64,000 bases of DNA. Origin: Leptospiraceae bacterium (GTDB lineage Bacteria > Spirochaetota > Leptospiria > Turneriellales > Turneriellaceae). The notes under the pieces are model-generated. The model was not told the DNA's origin, searched no databases, and worked only from the letters and a program-made list of their open reading frames with translations. Positions within the stretch are counted from its first letter, which is position 1, and each line of letters starts with the position of its first letter. The stretch spans positions 1 to 64,000 of the forward strand of contig JAGRNJ010000001.1 in assembly GCA_020440825.1 (NCBI GenBank), given 5' to 3'. Positions 1 to 7,961 of this stretch are shown here, piece by piece. A program made the position numbers and the translations under genes.

Positions 1-39
1 GGCCTGAGCCAAAAAGAAATTCATAAATTAAAAAAATAG
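1..39 (+). CDS. 3' end of an unidentified gene (partial)
   Basis: Frame 1 is open from the left edge and ends at TAG 37-39 after twelve codons, reading GLSQKEIHKLKK. The Lys-rich end is plausible for a cytoplasmic protein, and A-rich sequence follows. There is too little to assign a family, and a chance open frame of this length is quite possible. Confidence 0.25.
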   Translation, partial: GLSQKEIHKLKK

Positions 40-102
40 TCTCTTATCTCTGCAGATTTTTCATTTCATTTTAAAGAGGTCTCGGGGGTGGCGTAGGACA
101 AA

Positions 103-150
103 CAACTTGTTTACAAGTTGTATTGGCCGAAGCCAGGGGGCTTGCCCCCT
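103..150. repeat. Two adjacent inverted repeats in non-coding DNA
   Basis: Positions 103-110 and 113-120 are perfect 8-bp complementary arms with a 2-nt loop. Positions 135-140 (AGGGGG) and 145-150 (CCCCCT) form a second stem with loop CTTG. Neither is followed by a T-run, so they do not look like intrinsic terminators. They are the only other structure I see in the 300-base gap before the aldolase gene, apart from the direct repeat at 169-247. Confidence 0.5.
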
Positions 151-168
151 ACCATCCACTTGCCTTTA

Positions 169-247
169 GCTTGGCCTAAGCCCTCGTGGCTCTGGCAAGC
201 TACTACCCTCCTTGGCTCTCGCTTGGCCTAAGCCCTCGTGGCTCTGG
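169..247. repeat. 27-bp direct repeat, two identical copies
   Basis: Positions 169-195 and 221-247 are identical over 27 bases, starting GCTTGGCCTAAG and ending CGTGGCTCTGG, with a period of 52 bases. The copies are much richer in G+C than their flanks. No start codon or ribosome site gives the stretch a plausible protein. It could be a fragment of a dispersed repeat family or the residue of a duplication. Confidence 0.75.
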
Positions 248-317
248 TTTCCCAAACAATAACCAAAAATTTCTGGTTGCCAACTTGAAAACGATCCTTG
301 TCTATGAGTAATACAAC

Positions 318-323
318 GGGGGA
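318..323 (+). promoter_or_regulatory. Ribosome binding site that sets the aldolase start
   Basis: GGGGGA at 318-323 lies four bases before ATG 328. The earlier TTG 298 and ATG 304 lack such a site, and the protein from 328 (MSKLKLKPGILTG) aligns with the beginning of E. coli FbaA as I remember it. Confidence 0.6.
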
Positions 324-327
324 AACA

Positions 328-1401
328 ATGTCAAAACTTAAACTGAAACCGGGCATACTTACAGGGAATGCTGTGAATGAAGTCTTTGCCTACTGCAAAG
401 AAGCAGAGTGCGCACTACCGGCGGTCAATGTCATAGGCTCCCACTCGATCAATGCAGCACTGACAGCTGCGAGAGAAGCCAAAAGCCCGGTTATTATTCA
501 ATTTTCACACAGCGGAGGCCAGTTCACTGCAGGTAAATTTATCGATAATTCGAACCACCTTGCTTCAATTTCCGGTGCAATTGCCGGGGCTCTATTTGCC
601 CGAGCGATGGCCCCTGTGTATGGTGTACCGGTAATTCTGCACACCGATCATGCAGCGAAAAAGTTATTGCCTTGGATAGACGGATTGCTCGCGGCCAATC
701 AGGATTATTTTTCAAAAAATAATGAACCACTGTTCAGCTCGCATATGCTTGACCTTTCAGAAGAGCCCTTGGCTGAAAACCTGGAGATTTCTGCCCGGTA
801 TCTTGAAAAACTCAACAAACTTGGTATGCTGCTCGAAATTGAACTCGGGGTAACCGGCGGTGAAGAAGACGGGGTAGACAATACCGATATCGATAACTCA
901 AAATTATACACCCAGCCATCAGAAGTTCTTGCTGCCTACGATGCACTGAACTCAGTGGGAAGTTTTACTGTTGCGGCCTCTTTTGGCAACACCCATGGGG
1001 TCTACAAACCGGGCAATGTCAAATTGACGCCGGTCATCTTGAAAAACAGCCAGGAAGAAATTCAAAAACAGAGGTCGACATCTGCTAAGCCGGTTAACTT
1101 TGTCTTTCATGGTGGCTCTGGTTCAAGCCCTGCCGAGATAAAAGAAGCAGTCTCATACGGTGTAATCAAAATGAATATCGACACCGACACCCAATGGGCT
1201 TTTACTCACCCCATTCGAAAATACATGGAAGATAAGAAAGATTATCTGCAATCCCAGATCGGGAATCCCGAAGGTGATGATAAACCGAATAAAAAGTATA
1301 TTGATCCCCGCAGCTGGGTTCATCTGGGAGAGAAAGGAATGAGTGAACGTCTGGTTTCTGCCTTTAAAGATTTAAACGCTTATCAGAAATTTGACTTCTA
1401 A
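328..1401 (+). CDS. fbaA: Class II fructose-bisphosphate aldolase
   Basis: This enzyme reversibly cleaves fructose 1,6-bisphosphate to dihydroxyacetone phosphate and glyceraldehyde 3-phosphate in the cytoplasm, for glycolysis and gluconeogenesis. From ATG 328 it is 357 aa, against 359 in E. coli FbaA. Family landmarks are in order: the zinc/catalytic HTDHAAKKLLPW near residue 105, the acidic GCTGGEEDGVDN-type segment (here GVTGGEEDGVDN) near 175, ASFGNTHGVYKPGN, the phosphate-binding FVFHGGSGS, and MNIDTDTQWA near 290. All metal and phosphate ligands known for class IIA enzymes appear present. The open frame extends back to TTG 298, but the ribosome site and the homologous N-terminus favour 328. 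It is transcribed alone, and its end faces the opposite-strand muramidase gene only four bases away. Confidence 0.97.
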   Translation: MSKLKLKPGILTGNAVNEVFAYCKEAECALPAVNVIGSHSINAALTAAREAKSPVIIQFSHSGGQFTAGKFIDNSNHLASISGAIAGALFARAMAPVYGVPVILHTDHAAKKLLPWIDGLLAANQDYFSKNNEPLFSSHMLDLSEEPLAENLEISARYLEKLNKLGMLLEIELGVTGGEEDGVDNTDIDNSKLYTQPSEVLAAYDALNSVGSFTVAASFGNTHGVYKPGNVKLTPVILKNSQEEIQKQRSTSAKPVNFVFHGGSGSSPAEIKEAVSYGVIKMNIDTDTQWAFTHPIRKYMEDKKDYLQSQIGNPEGDDKPNKKYIDPRSWVHLGEKGMSERLVSAFKDLNAYQKFDF

Positions 1402-1405
1402 GAAG

Positions 1406-2638
1406 TCAGTAAAGTTCGCAACAGTCCATTTCTTTTTCGAATTTTTTTCGGGCAGCCGCATGGCTGTCATTCCACAGTTCATAGCTGGCACCATTTTCGA
1501 GTGCCAGCCGCATAGAATCTGAACCGGTCAGTAAATCAAGAGCATAATTGCCAGATGACCATTTTTTAAACCATTTTTTCTGAGGGTATTCTCTTAGAAT
1601 ATAGGCTATCAATTCATAACCCGATTTCATTGGGTCATATTTTTCGGGGTCATGAACTTCTATTCGAAAACCATTCAGCAAACGACCTCGAAACGGACCA
1701 TGCAGGGCGGGATAAGAAAACGGTTCATAAGACACTGCTTTGTTGCCCGGCGGGGCTTTCCCTGCCATAAAATCAGGATGGCCAACTGTGCAGAAAGGGT
1801 CTTTGCTGGCACGCCCTTCATCCATCTGTATTCCCTCTAAAAATATTCCGATCCAGTAGCATTCTATTGCACGAAAATCAGGCAAATTTGGTGAGGGCGG
1901 CAAATAAGAAGTGGAAGTAAACTGGTAATGCCGGCCAGGCTTGTAATCTTGCATTTCGATTATCTGTAAATAAAGACTCAGAGCATTCTTGTTCTTATAA
2001 TACAGGGCGAGCTCGCCATAAGTATAGTAGGGAAAAAACGGAATCTCTTCTTCTCCCAACACAGAAAAGTTCTCTCTGGCTACCACCGGCCCGGCAATCC
2101 CCAGGATCGTCGCAGGGTTAGGCGAATCAAGCAGAATAAAACGGCTTCCGCTTTGAGCAGCCGCCCGCATCGACATTGTCATAACTGAACGGTATGTGTA
2201 AGGCCGAACCCCGGCGTCGGGTAAATCAAATACCAGGGCATTGCATTCTCTGAAATGATCAACATAGCGCTCTTCATTTTGAGAGTGAGAATTATATATT
2301 GTAATGATTTCACTGCCCTTGATATACTGGTTCCCGGAATCTTCTTCCATTCCTGTAAGCCCATGTTCCGGAGTGAAAATTTTAGGCACATGAATATTTT
2401 CAGCTCTTAAAAGATCGAGCAGCAGGTTTTGATTCGCTGCAGATTTCCACAGCATATAACGGCCAAGGCCAGAAGCATTGGTAATAAAACAGACCGACTT
2501 GCCGCGATAATCAGCGAGGTGTTTTCGCAAAAAAATTTCACGGGTATCATATTTATGGGCTACTACTTCACGATAATAAGGAACCGTAGAGGAACAGGCA
2601 AACAGCAAAACCGGAAAAATAAAAATCAAAAACTTCAT
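1406..2638 (-). CDS. DUF1343 lipoprotein, NamZ-like exo-muramidase
   Basis: The 410-aa protein belongs to the DUF1343 family, whose characterised member NamZ is an exo-beta-N-acetylmuramidase acting on peptidoglycan fragments. The N-terminus MKFLIFIFPVLLFACSS is a lipoprotein signal with Cys15 as the likely lipidated residue, so it should act in the periplasm or on a membrane surface. Family motifs are FTPEHGLTGMEEDSGN near residue 90, YNSHS, LVFDLPDAGVRPYTY near 140, and LDSPNP followed by GPVV. It is the last gene of a minus-strand run and starts one base after the acyltransferase stop codon. A role in cell-wall turnover is known for the family; the exact substrate here is inferred. Confidence 0.85.
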   Translation of the reverse strand: MKFLIFIFPVLLFACSSTVPYYREVVAHKYDTREIFLRKHLADYRGKSVCFITNASGLGRYMLWKSAANQNLLLDLLRAENIHVPKIFTPEHGLTGMEEDSGNQYIKGSEIITIYNSHSQNEERYVDHFRECNALVFDLPDAGVRPYTYRSVMTMSMRAAAQSGSRFILLDSPNPATILGIAGPVVARENFSVLGEEEIPFFPYYTYGELALYYKNKNALSLYLQIIEMQDYKPGRHYQFTSTSYLPPSPNLPDFRAIECYWIGIFLEGIQMDEGRASKDPFCTVGHPDFMAGKAPPGNKAVSYEPFSYPALHGPFRGRLLNGFRIEVHDPEKYDPMKSGYELIAYILREYPQKKWFKKWSSGNYALDLLTGSDSMRLALENGASYELWNDSHAAARKKFEKEMDCCELY

Positions 2639-2639
2639 A

Positions 2640-3755
2640 TTATTTTTTTGTTTCGACAGTTTTTGGGGCCAGGCCCAGAACCGTCAGAATGATAGCGGCA
2701 AGCGGTAGTCTATAGATCAGAAATGCAAGGGCAAACGTTATCAGCGTGGTAAAAAAGCTTAGAAATAGAAATTGTGAATAAAAATTCTGCAGAAACCGCA
2801 AGATCCAGGTGTGAAAGATATAGACAAAAAATGACAGACCGGCAAGATTCGCCAGTAGATTGACCTTTTTTTGAGAGAGTTTTTCTAAGACCGGCTCTAA
2901 CCTCAAAACAAGCATTAGAATTGCAGCAGAATATAAGATTACCGATTGTCTGGTGAAATGATTATAATTCCCGGGATCGATTTGCCGTACAGCAAAAGAA
3001 AAATACTCGAACATTAAGATGAAAAAGCTGGCTGCCGCAAACAACATCACAAAACCGATATGCAGTCGTCTGATTTGCTTCATGATAAGTTCTCGATGCC
3101 ATGAGAAATAAATGCCTGCATAAAAATAAAAAACCCAGTAGATAAAAAATGCAGAAAAAAACCGCGGTCGCGGAATACCCAGTTCTGCAAACCAGATGTG
3201 TGCCGGTGCAGTAAACAAAATCTGAACCAGTAGAAAAAATAAAATCCACAGTTTACTTCTTAGCCTTAATAATAACGGATACAGAAAATAACACTGTATA
3301 ATGATTACGAAAAAATAGAAATGATAATCTGCACTGCGAACAGTCAGAAATTTTCCCAGTATTGTCGTATTGTTGATCAGGTTTTGCAGAAGCCCTGTAC
3401 CTTGATTCCAGCTAAATCCGTCTGAGCGAAAGAACAGCAGAAAAACAGTCCAGAATAGAAAGGGAATGAAAATCTTATCAAGCCGGGACTTAAAAAAATC
3501 TTTATAAGGAAAAGCTTGCCGTGAATCAGCAATAAAAAGCGTTTTTTTATATTTTTCAGTAAAACCATAACCCGAAAGCAAAATAAACAGTGGAACAGAG
3601 AATCGGGCCAGCTGATTCAACAAAACCCCGAGACCTTCAAGGCTTATTAGACTTAAGGATTTTTGAAACTGTAGTTCAGGGGTCGAGGTACTGTGAATAA
3701 TAATAACAAATACAATCGAAATAATTCTCAAAAAATCTGATGTCAATCTGTTCAT
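2640..3755 (-). CDS. Acyltransferase 3 family membrane protein
   Basis: The 371-aa protein is almost entirely hydrophobic, with about ten predicted membrane helices. It opens with SDFLRIISIVFVIIIHSTSTP, where the early RI/H pattern resembles the conserved Arg-His region of acyltransferase 3 (OafA/WecH type) enzymes. A second family feature is the LLSGYGF segment near residue 60. Members O-acylate sugars or other polar groups at the inner membrane, and the substrate here cannot be read from sequence. Its start overlaps the phosphodiesterase gene by four bases and the NamZ-like gene follows at once, so it is translated within the same operon. Envelope glycan modification is a reasonable inference from these neighbours. 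Confidence 0.8.
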   Translation of the reverse strand: MNRLTSDFLRIISIVFVIIIHSTSTPELQFQKSLSLISLEGLGVLLNQLARFSVPLFILLSGYGFTEKYKKTLFIADSRQAFPYKDFFKSRLDKIFIPFLFWTVFLLFFRSDGFSWNQGTGLLQNLINNTTILGKFLTVRSADYHFYFFVIIIQCYFLYPLLLRLRSKLWILFFLLVQILFTAPAHIWFAELGIPRPRFFSAFFIYWVFYFYAGIYFSWHRELIMKQIRRLHIGFVMLFAAASFFILMFEYFSFAVRQIDPGNYNHFTRQSVILYSAAILMLVLRLEPVLEKLSQKKVNLLANLAGLSFFVYIFHTWILRFLQNFYSQFLFLSFFTTLITFALAFLIYRLPLAAIILTVLGLAPKTVETKK

Positions 3756-4516
3756 AGCAAGTGTATCGCCGGGATATTGTCGGTTATTATTATATCGACC
3801 CCCCAGTCACAAAGCTGGCGAATTTTTGAAATATCATTCACAGTCCAGGTTGCTATTTTCAACCCTTTCGAGTGCCAGCGTCGTACTCTCTTACGTGTAA
3901 TATTTGAATAATGGGGGTGAATGGCCGCAAGTTTCAATTTACGAGAATTGAAAACTTCAAAGAAACCAAAAAAACGAGTCGGCTCAATCAATAATCCCAG
4001 AGGCAAAGAATGGTCGAGTTTTTGCATTCTCTTCAGGCAAAACGGATTAAAACTGCTCACAAAAACCCGCTCGATAGAGTCTGTTTTCTGTATTGCTTCG
4101 AGAACAGCCTCTTCAAGCCCCAGGCTTTTGTCTTGCTTGTCTCTTTTTATTTCAATGTTTGAAATTGTGTTTGTCCCCATTGCCCTTAAATACTCATCAA
4201 GTCGTGTAATGGGGGTAATTGTTTCTTGTGCAATATATTTAGCAAAATTCAGTTGTGAGACTTCTTCAAAGGTTTTTTCTTCAATACGACCATAACCGTT
4301 TGATGTTTTCTCAAGAAAGGGGCCGTGAAACAAGACGGCCACATTGTCTTTCGTTCGGCGAACATCCAGTTCATGTGCCTCAAACCCTTCTTTTTGTGCG
4401 GCAAGAAAAGCCGGCAATGTATTCTCTGCAATCGGCCCGAGTTTACCATAGCCACGGTGAGTGGCCAACAGGGGCGATTTGATTTGACTGAATTTCAGAC
4501 TCTTTTTATTCACCAA
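3752..4516 (-). CDS. Glycerophosphodiester phosphodiesterase family protein
   Basis: The 254-aa TIM-barrel protein shows GDPD motifs: THRGYGKLGPIAENTLPAF near residue 20, ELDVRRTKDNVAVLFHG near 50, NIEIKRD near 120, and WGVDIIITDNI at the end. The family hydrolyses glycerophosphodiesters to glycerol 3-phosphate plus an alcohol. The second catalytic motif, normally His-Asp, reads His-Gly here, so one otherwise near-invariant acid is missing although both catalytic histidines are present. There is no signal peptide, so it should be cytoplasmic. The start is uncertain: TTG 4516 or GTG 4513, neither with a clear ribosome site. It lies five bases after the pgi stop and is probably translationally coupled. 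Confidence 0.85.
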   Translation of the reverse strand: MVNKKSLKFSQIKSPLLATHRGYGKLGPIAENTLPAFLAAQKEGFEAHELDVRRTKDNVAVLFHGPFLEKTSNGYGRIEEKTFEEVSQLNFAKYIAQETITPITRLDEYLRAMGTNTISNIEIKRDKQDKSLGLEEAVLEAIQKTDSIERVFVSSFNPFCLKRMQKLDHSLPLGLLIEPTRFFGFFEVFNSRKLKLAAIHPHYSNITRKRVRRWHSKGLKIATWTVNDISKIRQLCDWGVDIIITDNIPAIHLL

Positions 4517-4521
4517 GAAGA

Positions 4522-5766
4522 TCAGAATTCAAGAACTTTGCTGACGGCTGGCTCAACGTCGCTGCCCGCAAGCAGTTTCTTGCAGTAAATTTTTCCCTTC
4601 TCAACCGCAGGTTGATCGAAAGGATTAATTTCGTAAAGGTAGCCCAGGTAAGTAACAACATACATCCACAATGCAAACCACCTGCCCATATTCTGCATTT
4701 CGAGACCAGGCAGAGTAAATTCAGATACCGGACGCAGATTTTCAGATAGGGCAAGACCAATACTTTTCTGCTGTGCCTGTAAAATTTCCCACAGAGTGTG
4801 ATTGCCGAATTCTCCCGGGAATTCCTGGGGAACCACAGTGTCATGAACCCCGTAACCGCCGACATGCACGAATGTGTGCATATAGGAGTTTGAAGCCTCA
4901 AGAAAAAACTGCAGCATCGAGTGCTGGTCTTCAGGACCCTGTGCCAGGTAAGGCAGCGCTGAAATATTCGATCTCTTGCCTAATGATTCTCCCCATAACT
5001 GTACAAGCCAGCGTCCCCAACCCATCATTTCTGCTGCATACACCCAGAAGACCACCCCTTCAAATCGATTTTCAAGCAGTGAGAAATACTGTGAGGCTAT
5101 CTGTTTGGCTGCATTGTTTTCACTAGGAATCGAAACATCCCATTGCTCAATTCCACTTTGAAAACTCTGTACAAAACCTTCCATGTCTGCACCAAGAAAA
5201 AAGCCGGGTATGATACCAACCGGTGAAACCATACTGAATCTACCACCCAGGTCTTCAGGAAATACAAAAATTTTATCTGCGGGGGGATTCAGATCTGCAA
5301 TTTTTTCAGGGTTGCTGGTAACAAAATACTCAGGAGTACCCGGGAAAAACTGCCGAAACAAAGCAAGATTTGTGCGCGTCTCTAAGGTGCTGCCCGATTT
5401 TGAAATCCACAGTAAGCCTACTTTACGGCTTTCTGCGGTTTTTCCCATATGGTAAAATGCCGAAGGGTGCGGCCCTTCCCAGAAAAAAATACGATCAGAG
5501 TAGGCATTGAAAAGATTGTGGATGGCTTTTCCCCCTAATGATGAACCACCGATACCAACAACCGCCAGAATTTCAATGCCGTCATTTTTCATCTGCTCTG
5601 CTACTTCTTTGTAGGGACCAAGGTCAGCGACTTTTGATGAATCTTTTACAAACGAAGGCGGATACATTTTATAACCAGAATGGAATAGCTCTTCATATCG
5701 TGCAGTATTGCCGGTATTCTGCCAGTTTTTCCAGATTCGGTTTGAGAAAAAATCAATGCTTGCCAT
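4522..5766 (-). CDS. pgi: Glucose-6-phosphate isomerase
   Basis: This 414-aa enzyme interconverts glucose 6-phosphate and fructose 6-phosphate in the cytoplasm. The length fits the shorter bacterial type rather than the 550-aa E. coli type. SIS-fold motifs are clear: VVGIGGSSLGGKAIHN near residue 70, WISKSGSTLETRTN near 120, EDLGGRFSMVSPVG near 170, EDQHSMLQFF near 280 (catalytic Glu/His region), and NPFDQPAVEKGK near the end. It starts at ATG 5766, directly after the lipase stop codon with no spacing. The same operon carries a lipase, a phosphodiesterase, an acyltransferase and a muramidase, an unusual setting for a glycolytic gene. Confidence 0.96.
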   Translation of the reverse strand: MASIDFFSNRIWKNWQNTGNTARYEELFHSGYKMYPPSFVKDSSKVADLGPYKEVAEQMKNDGIEILAVVGIGGSSLGGKAIHNLFNAYSDRIFFWEGPHPSAFYHMGKTAESRKVGLLWISKSGSTLETRTNLALFRQFFPGTPEYFVTSNPEKIADLNPPADKIFVFPEDLGGRFSMVSPVGIIPGFFLGADMEGFVQSFQSGIEQWDVSIPSENNAAKQIASQYFSLLENRFEGVVFWVYAAEMMGWGRWLVQLWGESLGKRSNISALPYLAQGPEDQHSMLQFFLEASNSYMHTFVHVGGYGVHDTVVPQEFPGEFGNHTLWEILQAQQKSIGLALSENLRPVSEFTLPGLEMQNMGRWFALWMYVVTYLGYLYEINPFDQPAVEKGKIYCKKLLAGSDVEPAVSKVLEF

Positions 5767-6657
5767 TTATTTACCTGCTTTATTATTTTTTATTTTCTGT
5801 TCGGGCTGCGTCGACGTTTCTGGTAAAGGGTCTTTTGCCTCTTCACCACGCACCAATTCGCTGAGACATTCAATTCCCAGAGGTCCCATGATTAAATTGA
5901 GGTGCCCCCATTCAGGAATCAGTACATCATCGAAACGACCCATGTGAGAACTGCTCTGTGGAAGCATAACCTCGTCATGTTTTGCAAAAATTGACTGAAC
6001 ATTTGAAATAGAATTGAAGACTATGCGAAAATTTTTAATAAAACGGGACTGGGGTATCATCTGTAAAGTAGCCGGGAAAATCGGCATAAGATAAGAAATA
6101 TATGTTCCTTTGAGCGGAGAGCCCACGGTATACAGTTTGCGAACCCGGTCTCTGCCTCGATAACCCATTGAAGAGGCAATGAGCCCTCCCATAGAATGCC
6201 CTATAATATAACAGTCTGTGATTTTGTGCTGGTCAAGAAATTTCTCAAGCTTCTGGCTTTTTGTGATAATATTGCCAACTTGAAAACCCAGCTGTATCAA
6301 ATAGACGGGATGTCCATTCTGGATCAATCGCTTTCGAAGCCGTCGAAAATTCCAGGTTCGACCTATTAAACCCGGCACAAGTACAACCGGACGTTTGGTC
6401 CCGCTGGTACGGGATGACAAATCAAAGAAGATTCCGAGAAAATACCCTGAAAAATACTCTAATTTATAAAGAAATTCAAATAGAATCTGTTTCCAGACCG
6501 GCCGGTTCGGTAATTCATCCGACACATATTTCAGGTACTCTGCCATATTCTCACCAATTTGTAGAGAACAATCGGGCTGACAAGAACTAAGAATAAATAA
6601 AAACAAACTTAACCCGAGCTTGAAGGAGCAGAATGTGCGGTGAATTTTGCGGCGCAA
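5767..6657 (-). CDS. Alpha/beta hydrolase (lipase-like) lipoprotein
   Basis: The 296-aa protein carries the nucleophile elbow GHSMGG in CYIIGHSMGGLIAS near residue 155, with PVVLVPGLIGRTWNF upstream as oxyanion-hole strand, typical of triacylglycerol lipase/PGAP1-like hydrolases. The N-terminal hydrophobic run ends LFILSSCQPDC, a good lipobox, so it is probably an exported lipoprotein. The start is unresolved. The longest frame begins at TTG 6657, which lies inside the T-run of the preceding terminator. The first ATG (6546) would remove the signal peptide. A non-ATG start between them is likely. It is the first gene of a five-gene minus-strand operon. Lipid-ester hydrolysis is inferred from the fold. 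Confidence 0.82.
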   Translation of the reverse strand: MRRKIHRTFCSFKLGLSLFLFILSSCQPDCSLQIGENMAEYLKYVSDELPNRPVWKQILFEFLYKLEYFSGYFLGIFFDLSSRTSGTKRPVVLVPGLIGRTWNFRRLRKRLIQNGHPVYLIQLGFQVGNIITKSQKLEKFLDQHKITDCYIIGHSMGGLIASSMGYRGRDRVRKLYTVGSPLKGTYISYLMPIFPATLQMIPQSRFIKNFRIVFNSISNVQSIFAKHDEVMLPQSSSHMGRFDDVLIPEWGHLNLIMGPLGIECLSELVRGEEAKDPLPETSTQPEQKIKNNKAGK

Positions 6658-6683
6658 AAAAAGCGGCCAGAGCCGCTTTTTTT
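6656..6683 (-). terminator. Intrinsic terminator after the beta-barrel gene
   Basis: Arms 6656-6667 and 6672-6683 pair perfectly over 12 bp around loop 6668-6671. The G+C core GCGGC/GCCGC is flanked by seven A/T pairs that provide the U-run on either strand. It lies 22 bases downstream of the stop at 6705 and separates that gene from the lipase operon. It overlaps the proposed TTG start of the lipase. Confidence 0.85.
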
Positions 6684-6704
6684 ATTAAGAAAAAATGTTT
6701 TTGA

Positions 6705-7469
6705 TTAGAATCTCAAACCAAAGACACCACCGATACCGAAACCACGATTGTCATCGAGCAGATCTGTTCCTAAAATATCGATATCAAATTTTAACTTTGA
6801 GTGATTTTTAAGAACGGCGATTCTCCAGCCGGTATTGAAGATACCGCGATTTGTGCTGGTACTTCTTGACCATGCATTCCAGCTGAAGTTACTGAAATCG
6901 TTGATCCAGTGAAGATAACCTTTGAATAAACTTGGGAAGAAATCAAGTTCAAAACCCATACCAAAGTCAATATCTCCGCTTCTTGTAAAATCACCGAAGC
7001 TCTTACCTAAAACCATTGTGCTTTCAGCAGACATGCCGAAGAACTGTCCACCGTAAGTGGTTGTAAAATAAAGCTGATGAGTAGTGCTTGAAGTAGTCAA
7101 GCCGTTATCCATTCTGTAACCAATTGCCAGTGCACTGTTTCCCTGACCGGTCCAGGGTAAAAAACGAAATTTTGTATTGAGACCGAAAGCGTTTGCGTTA
7201 TTCTGTCCCAGATACATACCACCCAGTTCCCAGCGATCAAACAACGTAATCAGCATTTTGGGTGCCATTGCCTCACCTTGAGACAGGTAGTGCATACCGG
7301 CATCAAGACCCATGCTGGTTGAACCAGACCCTTCCCAGGAAGTACGGGCACTGGGAATACCAATCAGGCCAGACGCGCCGCCCAGGCCAGGCCCTTTGAA
7401 AGCAGCGGCAAATGACGTTGATGACAGCAATGCACAACCTGCTAAGATAGATAAGATAATTTTTTTCAT
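6705..7469 (-). CDS. Exported beta-barrel outer-membrane protein
   Basis: The 254-aa protein has a clean Sec signal, MKKIILSILAGCALLSSTSFA, cleaved near residue 22. It continues with Gly/Ser-rich, amphipathic beta-strand-like sequence ending in the aromatic ...GVFGLRF, typical of outer-membrane barrels. The motif GASGLIGIPSAR just after cleavage recalls YjbH-type barrels, but I cannot confirm that. It starts at ATG 7469 with GGAGG at 7475-7479 as a strong ribosome site. It is monocistronic, closed by the hairpin at 6656-6683. Function is unknown; a structural or transport role in the outer membrane is inferred. Confidence 0.8.
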   Translation of the reverse strand: MKKIILSILAGCALLSSTSFAAAFKGPGLGGASGLIGIPSARTSWEGSGSTSMGLDAGMHYLSQGEAMAPKMLITLFDRWELGGMYLGQNNANAFGLNTKFRFLPWTGQGNSALAIGYRMDNGLTTSSTTHQLYFTTTYGGQFFGMSAESTMVLGKSFGDFTRSGDIDFGMGFELDFFPSLFKGYLHWINDFSNFSWNAWSRSTSTNRGIFNTGWRIAVLKNHSKLKFDIDILGTDLLDDNRGFGIGGVFGLRF

Positions 7470-7592
7470 AAAATCCTCCGTTCGATAAAATGATAAAACC
7501 TTAAAGTTTTAGTTCGATTTGAACATAAACCTAAGATTGAGACATATTGTCCTTAATTTTTTAACAGAATGAATTTTTGAAACTTTGTTAAG

Positions 7593-7961
7593 TTAATTAA
7601 TCAATCGATCTGAATATTTTTTGATAACGGCTCTCAAAATCAACGGACTCACCGGCTTAGTTAAATATTCTGAATTTTTAACCTTACTAGCTCTTTCTTT
7701 TAGCGAGACATCTTGATTGGCAGAAATAAATAAAATCGGCACACTAGAAAATTCGCGTATTAATTCTGCTGCGTTTATTCCGTTCCCATCATTGAGAAGA
7801 TAGATATCTAAGATTATCAAATCATAATTGTGAGATGAGGCTAAACGTATGGCATCTTGCTCTGTTTCACAAGCATCACAAACTTCGTGCCCCGATTTTG
7901 CGAGTATAACTTTATAGAGTTCTTGTAAAATTATCTCATCTTCAACAACCAATACTTTCAC
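7593..7961 (-). CDS. Stand-alone response-regulator receiver protein
   Basis: At 122 aa this is a single CheY-like receiver domain with no output domain. Key residues are all present: acidic pair Glu7-Asp8, phosphoacceptor Asp52 in LIILDIY, Ser80 in LFISAN, and Lys102 in YLTKPV. It is translated from ATG 7961, overlapping the upstream kinase-like gene by four bases, so the two are made together and almost certainly act together. A single-domain receiver either moves phosphate onward or binds a target protein; no partner beyond the upstream gene is visible. Confidence 0.93.
   Translation of the reverse strand: MKVLVVEDEIILQELYKVILAKSGHEVCDACETEQDAIRLASSHNYDLIILDIYLLNDGNGINAAELIREFSSVPILFISANQDVSLKERASKVKNSEYLTKPVSPLILRAVIKKYSDRLIN

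Noticed and set aside
285-314. TTGAAA (285) with TAATAC (309) as aldolase promoter
   Set aside because: The -10 match is weak and the spacing 18; it would suit the start at 328 but is not good enough to list as a feature.
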